Origin: an uncultured Collinsella sp.
GTDB lineage: Bacteria; Actinomycetota; Coriobacteriia; Coriobacteriales; Coriobacteriaceae
Direction: 5' to 3'
DNA length: 7,181 nucleotides
Assembly: GCA_902470895.1 (NCBI GenBank)
Contig: CABRID010000102.1
Span: forward strand, 1 to 7,181
Below the pieces are notes generated by a model, which did not search any database, was not told where the DNA came from, and saw nothing but the letters and a program-made list of their open reading frames with translations. Both the position numbers and the translations under genes were made by a program. Positions 1 through 5,581 of the stretch are shown here, piece by piece (within the stretch, counting starts at the first letter, position 1; each line of letters starts with the position of its first letter).

Positions 1-902
1 CCCGCGGCGCCGGCGCGCGTTCCCCGTTCTTCTGGAAGGTCTTGCTGCTATCGGTGGCGGTCATCTGGGGCTATTCCTTTACCACCATGAAAGATGCGCT
101 CGACACCATTCCGGTGTTCGAACTGCTCTATATTCGTTTTCTTCCGGCTTCGCTGGTTATGTTCGCCATCTTCCACAAACGCATCATCGCGCACTTTAAT
201 GCCCGCAACCTTATCGTCGGACTTGGTATGGGCGCACTTATGTGGGGCGCGTACGGTTTGCAGACGATTGGCCTGGCACAGACCACGGCGGGCAAGAGTG
301 CATTTTTGACGGGTACCTATTGCATCCTCGTGCCGTTTGCGAGCTACGTCCTAAGCGGCGAAAAGCTTACCCGTTACAACTTGGGCGCCGCGTTGCTGTG
401 CCTGGCGGGCATTGGTCTGGTGGCGCTCGATAGCGTCGAGTTCAATGTCGGCGATGTCATCACACTGGGCGGTGCGGTCTTCTTTGCCATCCAGATGGCG
501 GTGACCGCCAAGTATGGCCGCAAGATGGACATCAACGTCATCACGTTTTGGATGTTTGTGGGCAACGGCGTGCTGAGCCTGATCTCGTCGCTGTTATTCG
601 AGACCCAAGCGCCGCTGTCCGTGTGGACGCCGAGCTTTATCGGTGTGATGGCGTTTCTATCGGTGGGCTGTACGTGTGTGGCTCTGCTCATCCAAAACGT
701 CGGCCTGGCGCATGTCCCGGCCTCAACGGGCTCGCTGCTCCTTTCGATGGAGTCGCCTTCGGGTGTGCTGTTCTCGGTGCTGCTGATGGGGGAGGCGCTC
801 ACCTCGCGCCTGCTCGCCGGCTTCGCGCTCATCTTTCTTTCGATTATCTTGAGCGAGACGCATTTCGATTTTTTGCGTCGAAAGCCGCGTCCGCAATTGT
901 AA
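1..902 (+). CDS. DMT superfamily (EamA-type) membrane transporter, 5' end outside window
   Basis: This is probably an inner-membrane exporter or permease for a small metabolite; the substrate cannot be read from the sequence. The frame is open to the window edge (first full codon at 3), giving 299 visible residues and a TAA at 900-902. It is hydrophobic throughout, with about ten predicted membrane helices in two EamA-like halves. The first half starts at a LLLSVAVIWGYSF stretch, typical of the first helix of this family, and contains GLAQTTAGKSAFLTGTY. The second half carries MESPSGVLFSVLLMGE, the usual conserved end-of-repeat segment with its Gly-Glu. The C-terminus is a short basic cytosolic tail (LRRKPRPQL). 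Family members are about 290-310 residues, so only a few to a few dozen codons should be missing. A TTG at 42 is in frame but lies inside the first helix, follows an in-frame FFWKV, and has no ribosome binding site, so it is not the start. The family call is secure; function is not. Confidence 0.9.
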   Translation, partial: RGAGARSPFFWKVLLLSVAVIWGYSFTTMKDALDTIPVFELLYIRFLPASLVMFAIFHKRIIAHFNARNLIVGLGMGALMWGAYGLQTIGLAQTTAGKSAFLTGTYCILVPFASYVLSGEKLTRYNLGAALLCLAGIGLVALDSVEFNVGDVITLGGAVFFAIQMAVTAKYGRKMDINVITFWMFVGNGVLSLISSLLFETQAPLSVWTPSFIGVMAFLSVGCTCVALLIQNVGLAHVPASTGSLLLSMESPSGVLFSVLLMGEALTSRLLAGFALIFLSIILSETHFDFLRRKPRPQL

Positions 903-914
903 ACAATTTGTTGC

Positions 915-939
915 GCCGCCTCCCGGGGCGGCATTTTTT
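915..939 (+). terminator. Intrinsic terminator of the DMT transporter gene
   Basis: A perfect 6-bp GC stem (GCCGCC 915-920 with GGCGGC 927-932) and a 6-base loop are followed by A and six T residues (934-939). It begins 12 bases after the stop codon. An A-rich stretch just before the stem (901-906) gives only weak potential for termination from the other side. This separates the transporter from the next gene. Confidence 0.88.
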
Positions 940-965
940 ATGCGTCGCCCTTAAAGTAGTACCTT

Positions 966-987
966 GCACTTTACGCTATCAAAGTGC
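966..987 (+). promoter_or_regulatory. Perfect 7-bp inverted repeat upstream of the M20 gene
   Basis: GCACTTT (966-972) and AAAGTGC (981-987) are exact reverse complements separated by 8 bases. The site ends 30 bases before the M20 start codon, between the preceding terminator and the ribosome binding site, where an operator or a 5' leader hairpin would be expected. No convincing -10/-35 pair is seen around it, so the promoter of this gene is not located. Confidence 0.45.
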
Positions 988-1006
988 TTGCTGCAAAAAC
1001 GTTACT

Positions 1007-1012
1007 GGAGGG
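1007..1012 (+). promoter_or_regulatory. Ribosome binding site fixing the M20 start
   Basis: GGAGGG lies 5 bases before the ATG at 1018. The reading frame is open further upstream to a TTG at 964, but that codon has no ribosome binding site and sits next to the inverted repeat, so this site decides the start. Confidence 0.8.
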
Positions 1013-1017
1013 CATCT

Positions 1018-2316
1018 ATGGCACCAGCACTGTCCGATCTTCAACCGCAATCAGCGCCCAAGGCCACCGCGGCGGCGCAGACCGCTATCGGTGACGGTCT
1101 TGTTGCAGAAGCTCAGGCCTTTGCAGACGAGCTCGCTGCGTGGCGACACGATTTACATCAGATGCCCGAGCTGGGTAATAGCCTCCCGCAGACCTCTACG
1201 TATATCCAAGCGCGCCTGACCGAGATGGACATCCCCCATACCACGCTCGTCGACGGTTCCTGCGTCGTTGGCCTGATCGGTGCCGGTGCGGCCGCGGCTG
1301 CTCAGGGCAATGGTACGTGCACGGACGAGCAGGCCGGTACGGTCATCATGCTCCGTGGCGATATGGATGCTCTGCCTGTCGCCGAAGAGTCGGGCGAGCC
1401 CTTTGCCTCCACCAACGGCTGCATGCACGCGTGCGGTCACGATATGCACGCGACGGCGCTGCTTGGTGCGGCCCGTCTGCTCAAGGCGCGCGAGGCGGAG
1501 CTCGTAGAGGCCAACGCCACAGTCAAACTACTGTTCCAGCCGGGCGAAGAGACCTTTGAGGGCGCCCGCGCCGCCATCGCCGATGGCTTGCTTGCAAACC
1601 CGCGCCCCCAGGCCGCGTTCGCCATGCATGTCAACAGCCAGTCGCCGCTTGGCCTGGTGCTCTACGGAAGCCCGGCACTCTCGGGCGTGTACGGTTTTCG
1701 CATCACGCTCCAGGGCAAGGGCGGCCATGGCTCGAGCCCCGAGATCTGCATCGACCCCATCACGGCCGGCGTCCATGTGCACCTGGCGCTCCAGGAGCTT
1801 ATCGCCCGCGAGGTGCCGGCGGCCAAGGAAGTCGCACTTACCGTTGGTAAGTTTGCTGGCGGCTTGGCGGCCAACGTCATTCCCGGCACCTGCGTGCTCG
1901 AGGGAACGCTGCGCGGCTTTGATGTCGAGCTCATGGCTCACCTCAAGGAGCGTATCGCCGAGGTCGTCAACGGTGTGGCGGCAACGTATCGCACGCCGGC
2001 GACCATCGAGACGCTCTCGGACGTCCCGCCGCTCGTGCTCGATGATGGCATGACCCAGGCCTCACTTGGCTATGTGGGCGCGGTGCTGCCCAAGGCTGCC
2101 TTCCTGCCGCTGTTCCACGCCATGGCAAGCGAGGACTTTGCGCTCATTTCGAGCGAGGTCCCGAGCGCGTACTTTACCGTGGGCGCTGCCGTGACCGACA
2201 CGGACGAGCATTTTGCCCAGCACCATCCCAAGGCGCGCTTTAACGATGCCGAATTGCCGCTCGGCGCCGCGGCATATGCCGCCGTCGCCCTGGGCTTCAT
2301 CGCCGACCACCGGTAG
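1018..2316 (+). CDS. M20-family metallopeptidase / N-acyl amino acid amidohydrolase
   Basis: This is a predicted cytosolic zinc or manganese hydrolase of 432 residues that cleaves an amide bond, as in N-acetyl-amino-acid deacetylases, hippurate hydrolases and indole-acetyl-amino-acid hydrolases (M20D branch). Visible motifs in order are: RHDLHQMPELG (43-52); LRGDMDALPV (112-121); HACGHDMHAT (137-146), whose Cys139 and His141 are likely metal ligands; FQPGEE (173-178), with Glu177 the expected catalytic base and Glu178 a ligand; His204 in AMHVN; His237 in GKGGHGSSPE, which opens the inserted dimerisation domain (about 222-335); and MASEDFA and HHP near the C-terminus, where His402 should be the last ligand. 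All expected ligands are present, so the enzyme should be active. There is no signal peptide. An Ala/Gly-rich stretch and acidic insert before LRGDMDALP is slightly longer than usual. The next gene encodes a transporter that may import its substrate. The exact substrate is unknown. Confidence 0.93.
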   Translation: MAPALSDLQPQSAPKATAAAQTAIGDGLVAEAQAFADELAAWRHDLHQMPELGNSLPQTSTYIQARLTEMDIPHTTLVDGSCVVGLIGAGAAAAAQGNGTCTDEQAGTVIMLRGDMDALPVAEESGEPFASTNGCMHACGHDMHATALLGAARLLKAREAELVEANATVKLLFQPGEETFEGARAAIADGLLANPRPQAAFAMHVNSQSPLGLVLYGSPALSGVYGFRITLQGKGGHGSSPEICIDPITAGVHVHLALQELIAREVPAAKEVALTVGKFAGGLAANVIPGTCVLEGTLRGFDVELMAHLKERIAEVVNGVAATYRTPATIETLSDVPPLVLDDGMTQASLGYVGAVLPKAAFLPLFHAMASEDFALISSEVPSAYFTVGAAVTDTDEHFAQHHPKARFNDAELPLGAAAYAAVALGFIADHR

Positions 2317-2325
2317 CACCCAACC

Positions 2326-2387
2326 TTGCCTTTCAAACCTGCGGGCATGGCCATAAGGCCTATGCCCTTGTCTTTCAAGGCAATTTT
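2326..2387 (+). terminator. Two-stage stem-loop between M20 and MFS genes, possible weak terminator
   Basis: An inner stem pairs GGGCATGGCC (2343-2352) with GGCC plus ATGCCC (2357-2367, one bulged T at 2361) around an ATAA loop. An outer stem pairs TTGCCTT (2326-2332) with AAGGCAA (2377-2383), followed by only four T residues (2384-2387). It starts 10 bases after the M20 stop. The short T run suggests partial termination or transcript-end protection rather than a full stop, so read-through into the MFS gene is plausible. A smaller alternative hairpin, CCTTG/CAAGG (2366-2380), competes with the outer stem. Confidence 0.5.
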
Positions 2388-2430
2388 GGGCACTACCGGC
2401 GCCCGGCGCAGGCTATTCGTTTATTTAAAA

Positions 2431-2435
2431 AGGAG
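2431..2435 (+). promoter_or_regulatory. Ribosome binding site fixing the MFS start
   Basis: AGGAG, preceded by an A-run, lies 4 bases before the ATG at 2440. The same frame is open up to 2326, but that extension runs through the intergenic hairpin and lacks a ribosome binding site, so ATG 2440 is preferred. Confidence 0.75.
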
Positions 2436-2439
2436 CAGT

Positions 2440-3744
2440 ATGTCCCAGCAACGTAAGTTCTTCCCCGGCTGGCTCGTGGTGGCCTCCGGCTTTGTGATCA
2501 TGGCCACGTGCTACACCATCTTCGTCAACTGCATGAGCCTGTTCCAGCCGCTCATTGTTAGCGACCTCGGGATTACGCTTGCCCAGTACAACATCTCCAA
2601 CGCCATCTCCACCGTGGTGAGCGTTGTGGGCTCGCTCGTCATCGGCCATGTTGCCGACAAGGTAAGCGGCCGCGTCTTGGGTTCGCTCACTGTCATCGCC
2701 ACCTCGGCGGTGCTCGTAGGCATGAGCTTTGTAGGCGAGCTTTGGCAGGTCTACGTGCTCTTTGCCGTCTCGGGCTGCTTTGCCGTGGCCTCGACCCGTC
2801 TGCTCATTAGCCTGGTGACCGCCAACTGGTTTACCGCTAAGCGCGGTCTTGCCATTTCCATCGCGCTCTCGGGCTCGGGCTTTGGCGGCGCTATTCTGTC
2901 TCCCATCGTGAGCTCGCTTATCGTGAGCGTTGGCTGGCGTTCCGCCTTCCTGGTGCTCTCGGCTATCTGCATGGCGGCGGCGCTGCCCATCACGGCCTAT
3001 TCCTTCCGCACCAAGCCTTCCGAGATCGGCCTTAAGCCGCTCGGCGAGAACCCGGGCGATCCGTCCGTCTCGACGGCCGGCGACAAGGACGAGCACACGG
3101 CGCCCGAGGTTAACGTTGGCTGGTCTCGCATCAAGAAGAGCCCGGCGTTTTGGCTGCTTGTCGTCGCCTTCCTCTTTATGGGGCTCGTTAACGGCGCTGT
3201 CTTGCCCAACCAGGTCACCAACATGACGAGCGTTACCGTCAACGGCGCCAAGATCGTCACGGGCGGCCACGACCCCATGTGGGCAGGTACCGTGCTTTCG
3301 GCCTACATGGTTACCGTCGTTATCGCTAAGATCTCCCTTGGCGCCATCTATGATCGATTTGGCCTGCGTTTTGGCAATGTGTTGGGGTCCGTTGCGTGCA
3401 TCGTCGCCTGCGTCGCCTTGTGCTTCCCCGCAACCGACCTCGGCCCCATCGTGGCTGCCGTGAGCTTTGGTATCGGAACGTGCATGGGCACCATTACGCC
3501 CACGATCGCTGCGTCTAAGCAGTTTGGCATGGCCGACCTGGGTAAGGTCACGGGCACTATTACCTCGCTCGAGATGGTCGGCGGTACCATGGGCGCCATC
3601 GTCTCGGGTGTGCTGTTCGACGCTACGGGCTCCTTTGCGAGCACCTGGATCGTGTGCCTGATGTGCTCCGTGGTTATGCTTGTGTTCCTGTTGGCGTCCG
3701 AGCCCATCGCTGCCAAGCTGCGCGCGAGCGTGGCGGGGGAGTAG
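2440..3744 (+). CDS. MFS transporter, OxlT/OFA (monocarboxylate-like) type
   Basis: This is a cytoplasmic-membrane secondary transporter of 434 residues with about twelve hydrophobic helices. The opening PGWLVVASGFVIM is typical of the oxalate/formate antiporter and monocarboxylate-porter-like branch of the major facilitator superfamily. The loop 2-3 signature motif is seen at residues 69-78 (G-H-V-A-D-K-V-S-G-R) and again in the second half at 301-310 (G-A-I-Y-D-R-F-G-L-R), showing the usual two six-helix halves. A hydrophilic central loop (about 190-235) begins with RTKPSEIGLKPLGE, a pattern common in this branch, and is rich in acidic residues. An extra polar segment between helices 7 and 8 (TSVTVNGAKIVTGGHDPMW) should lie outside the cell. 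Organic anions are the usual substrates of relatives. Its position directly behind an amidohydrolase suggests uptake of a conjugated amino acid or export of a released acid, which is inference. The MFS call is secure; the substrate is not. Confidence 0.92.
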   Translation: MSQQRKFFPGWLVVASGFVIMATCYTIFVNCMSLFQPLIVSDLGITLAQYNISNAISTVVSVVGSLVIGHVADKVSGRVLGSLTVIATSAVLVGMSFVGELWQVYVLFAVSGCFAVASTRLLISLVTANWFTAKRGLAISIALSGSGFGGAILSPIVSSLIVSVGWRSAFLVLSAICMAAALPITAYSFRTKPSEIGLKPLGENPGDPSVSTAGDKDEHTAPEVNVGWSRIKKSPAFWLLVVAFLFMGLVNGAVLPNQVTNMTSVTVNGAKIVTGGHDPMWAGTVLSAYMVTVVIAKISLGAIYDRFGLRFGNVLGSVACIVACVALCFPATDLGPIVAAVSFGIGTCMGTITPTIAASKQFGMADLGKVTGTITSLEMVGGTMGAIVSGVLFDATGSFASTWIVCLMCSVVMLVFLLASEPIAAKLRASVAGE

Positions 3745-3777
3745 ACGTCCGTCGCTCTTTTCTGTTCGCCCCGTTCT

Positions 3778-3845
3778 GTCCGTGGTCGCCCTGGAAGCCG
3801 AATGGATGCTCGTACCATCATTCGGTTTCCAAGGCGGCCACGGGC
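3778..3845 (+). repeat. Long stem-loop 1 of three in the MFS-hisS gap
   Basis: The left arm 3778-3808 pairs with the right arm 3816-3845 around a 7-base loop (3809-3815). Nearly 30 pairs form, with wobbles T3779/G3844, T3786/G3837 and G3797/T3826, one C3791/A3832 mismatch and one bulge at 3805. It starts 33 bases after the MFS stop and has no T tract behind it, so it is not a canonical terminator. It may be an RNA-stabilising or processing structure at the 3' end of the MFS transcript, or a dispersed palindromic repeat. Confidence 0.7.
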
Positions 3846-3853
3846 CTACGAAT

Positions 3854-3915
3854 GATCCGTTTTCCTCCGTCCCTAACAGATCATGTGACCCGAAGGGGTC
3901 GGAGGAAAGCGGATC
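3854..3915 (+). repeat. Long stem-loop 2 of three in the MFS-hisS gap
   Basis: Bases 3854-3869 pair with 3900-3915 (16 pairs, one of them the T3860/G3909 wobble). After a T/T mismatch, three more C-G pairs follow (3871-3873 with 3896-3898). The loop is about 20 bases. Inside it, GACCC (3887-3891) can instead pair with GGGTC (3896-3900) around a GAAG tetraloop, competing with the inner part of the long stem. There is no T tract. Confidence 0.68.
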
Positions 3916-3922
3916 GGCTGTT

Positions 3923-3993
3923 GCGGCGGCGCGTCTGGCCGAACGAGCCCCCATACCCTCGTTCGGTCAGACGCGCTGCCGCGTTTTGTTTTT
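3923..3993 (+). terminator. Long stem-loop 3 with T-rich tail, probable terminator
   Basis: A 25-pair stem joins 3923-3947 to 3958-3982 with only two G/T wobbles (G3928/T3977 and G3938/T3967) around a 10-base loop. It is followed by G and then TTTTGTTTTT (3984-3993). This is the clearest stop for transcription coming from the MFS gene. The stem is much longer than in a typical intrinsic terminator. The hisS promoter box starts only 7 bases after the T tract, so hisS transcripts should not contain this hairpin. Confidence 0.75.
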
Positions 3994-3999
3994 GTGCCG

Positions 4000-4005
4000 T
4001 ATAAT
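4000..4005 (+). promoter_or_regulatory. hisS: -10 box of the hisS promoter
   Basis: A perfect TATAAT lies 42 bases before the hisS ATG, predicting a start near 4012 and a leader of about 36 bases. The expected -35 position falls inside the 3' arm of stem-loop 3 and does not resemble TTGACA, so the promoter may be weak at -35 or depend on other contacts. Confidence 0.65.
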
Positions 4006-4034
4006 GACCACTACCTATGACGCGATACAAAAGA

Positions 4035-4040
4035 AAGGTG
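4035..4040 (+). promoter_or_regulatory. hisS: Ribosome binding site of hisS
   Basis: AAGGTG lies 7 bases before the ATG at 4048. The in-frame TTG at 4042 is only 1 base from it, too close for initiation, so ATG 4048 is the start. Confidence 0.65.
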
Positions 4041-4047
4041 TTTGCCC

Positions 4048-5361
4048 ATGCAGGCACAGAAGGCGGAGGGAACCCGCGACCTTATCGGCGCCGAGATGCG
4101 CGCTTGGCAAAAGATGCAGCAGATTGCGGCCGGCGTATTCGAGCCGTTTGGCTTTAAGCCCATCGAGACGCCCGCGATCGAGCAAGTGGACGTGTTTGTC
4201 CACGGTATCGGCCAGTCGACCGACGTCGTTCGCAAGGAGATGTTCCGCGTGTTTAGCGGCGCCAACCTTGAGCGCGTCTTTACCGAGGGTACCGATACCA
4301 AGCTCAAGCCCAAGCAGCGCCTGGCGCTTCGCCCCGAGGGCACGGCCGGTGTGGTGCGCGCCGTTGTGGAGAACAACCTGGTGCCCCAGGGCTCCACGCC
4401 GTTTAAGGCTTACTACGCCGAGGCTATGTTCCGCGGCGAGCGTCCCCAGAAGGGTCGCCTGCGTCAGTTCCACCAGATAGGCATCGAGTGGCTCGGCGCT
4501 CCCGATCCGGCGGCAGACGCCGAGTGCATCATTATGCTCATGGAGTTTTACAAGCGCCTGGGCTTCGATCTTTCCAAGCTTCGTCTACTCATTAACTCAA
4601 TGGGCGATGCCCAATGCCGTCCGGCCTATCGCGAGCAGGTCAAGCAGTTCATTCTCGATCACGCCGACGAGATGTGCGACGAGTGCCGCGAACGCGCCGA
4701 GCTCAACCCGCTGCGTGCCTTCGACTGCAAGAACGACCACTGCCGCGAGATCATGGCCGAGGCTCCGCTGATGGGTGACAACCTGTGCGATGAGTGCCGC
4801 GAGCACTACGAGCAGGTCAAGCGCTATCTGGATGCCGCCGGTATCGAGTATGTCGAGGATCCCACCTTGGTGCGCGGCCTGGACTACTACACCCGTACTG
4901 TCTTTGAGGTCGAGGCCCCTGGCTCCGGCGTCGGCTCCATCGGCGGCGGCGGCCGCTACGATGGCCTGGTCGAGCTCGAGGGTGGCAAGCCCACGGCGGG
5001 CGTCGGCTTTGCTGTCGGTTTTGAGCGCGCCCTGCTGGCCCTGCAGGCCTTTGGCAGCGATTTGGGTGCCGATGAGGCCCCGTGCGTCTATGTCGCCAAC
5101 GCCGGCAAGGAGCTGCGTCAGAACGTCTTTGCCATTACGCAGGAGCTTCGCGCCGCAGGGATTGTGACCGAGGCCGACTATCAGGGTCGTTCGCTCAAGG
5201 CCCAGTTTAAGCAAGCCGATAAGGTAGGCGCCAAGCTCATCTTGGTCCTGGGTGGCGACGAGCTTGCCGCCGGCAAGGTCAAAGTGCGCGACATGCAGAG
5301 CCATGACGAGGTGCTCGCCGATCTGGACAACGTCGTCGAGGCGGTTCGCGAGCGCCTGTAG
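4048..5361 (+). CDS. hisS: Histidyl-tRNA synthetase
   Basis: This cytosolic class II aminoacyl-tRNA synthetase charges tRNA-His with histidine using ATP and normally acts as a homodimer. The 437-residue length is normal. Visible signatures are GTRDLIGAE near the N-terminus; RPEGTAGVVRA (95-105); class II motif 2 with Arg129 in FRGERPQKGRLRQFHQ; the histidine-specific RGLDYYTRTVFE (276-287), whose Arg276 matches the catalytic arginine of the family; GGGGRYDGLVE; and motif 3 with Arg327 in GVGFAVGFERALLAL. The C-terminal part (about 345-437) is the anticodon-binding domain, with YQGRSLKAQFKQADKVGA. The insertion between motif 2 and RGLDYYTR has six cysteines in C-x2-C, C-x4-C and C-x2-C pairs (210/213, 227/232, 247/250). 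hisS is often followed by aspS, but here ppc follows behind its own promoter. A true synthetase rather than the HisZ paralogue is indicated by the intact catalytic motifs and the anticodon domain. Confidence 0.98.
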   Translation: MQAQKAEGTRDLIGAEMRAWQKMQQIAAGVFEPFGFKPIETPAIEQVDVFVHGIGQSTDVVRKEMFRVFSGANLERVFTEGTDTKLKPKQRLALRPEGTAGVVRAVVENNLVPQGSTPFKAYYAEAMFRGERPQKGRLRQFHQIGIEWLGAPDPAADAECIIMLMEFYKRLGFDLSKLRLLINSMGDAQCRPAYREQVKQFILDHADEMCDECRERAELNPLRAFDCKNDHCREIMAEAPLMGDNLCDECREHYEQVKRYLDAAGIEYVEDPTLVRGLDYYTRTVFEVEAPGSGVGSIGGGGRYDGLVELEGGKPTAGVGFAVGFERALLALQAFGSDLGADEAPCVYVANAGKELRQNVFAITQELRAAGIVTEADYQGRSLKAQFKQADKVGAKLILVLGGDELAAGKVKVRDMQSHDEVLADLDNVVEAVRERL

Positions 5362-5418
5362 CGCATCTTTTTGAGCTTCGGGCCTGCTAACGTGCCCTGC
5401 TCATGGAGAGCGATTGTT

Positions 5419-5456
5419 ACGGGGGTGTTTCGCTTTTATGCGGAATGCCCCCGTTT
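5419..5456 (+). terminator. Terminator-like hairpin after hisS
   Basis: ACGGGGGTGTTTCGC (5419-5433) pairs with GCGGAATGCCCCCGT (5440-5454), with three G/T wobbles and a TTTTAT loop. It lies 57 bases after the hisS stop. Only three T residues follow the stem (5454-5456), so termination may be incomplete. Confidence 0.6.
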
Positions 5457-5472
5457 ACGTATGCCGCCCACC

Positions 5473-5561
5473 GAGAAATACGACCATTTAGGGCAAAAAC
5501 CTTTGCAATGCAGAAAATACTTTTGTGTGGTAAAGCGCAATCAGTGTCGAAAGTATTTCTC
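5473..5561 (+). promoter_or_regulatory. Repeated AAATAC(TTT) motifs upstream of ppc, putative operators
   Basis: Three related sites are visible: GAGAAATAC (5473-5481), AGAAAATACTTTTG (5512-5525) and, in the opposite orientation, CGAAAGTATTTCTC (5548-5561), whose reverse complement is GAGAAATACTTTCG. The last two share the core AAATACTTT, are near-palindromic, and lie 36 bases apart. The proximal copy covers the region where the ppc -35 box is expected. This layout suits a DNA-binding regulator acting on ppc; no regulator can be named. Confidence 0.5.
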
Positions 5562-5568
5562 AAGCGCC

Positions 5569-5574
5569 TATAAT
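5569..5574 (+). promoter_or_regulatory. ppc: -10 box of the ppc promoter
   Basis: A perfect TATAAT lies 44 bases before the ppc start codon, predicting a transcription start near 5581. Bases at the expected -35 (about 5545-5551) match TTGACA poorly and overlap the proximal AAATACTTT-type site, which suits a regulated promoter. Confidence 0.65.
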
Positions 5575-5581
5575 GAATACC

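Noticed and set aside
42..44. TTG at 42 as the start of the DMT transporter
   Set aside because: The frame is open upstream to the window edge with plausible N-terminal residues. There is no ribosome binding site, and the first helix would be cut.
964..1017. Longer M20 protein starting at TTG 964
   Set aside because: The extension would encode the inverted-repeat region and has no ribosome binding site, while ATG 1018 has GGAGGG at good spacing.
548..1219. A 223-residue + frame bridging the DMT gene and the M20 gene
   Set aside because: It is out of frame with both genes, crosses a strong terminator, and has an arginine/cysteine-rich composition typical of a shifted GC-rich frame.
2425..3954. 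A 509-residue open frame on the - strand across the MFS gene
   Set aside because: It is the antisense shadow of a clear transporter. Its translation is a low-complexity mix of charged residues with no family motif, and it runs through the intergenic hairpins.
3745..4047. T-box or histidine-responsive leader controlling hisS
   Set aside because: No T-box core sequence (GGTGG-N-ACCGCG type) is present. The likely hisS promoter lies downstream of all three hairpins, so they are not in the hisS leader.
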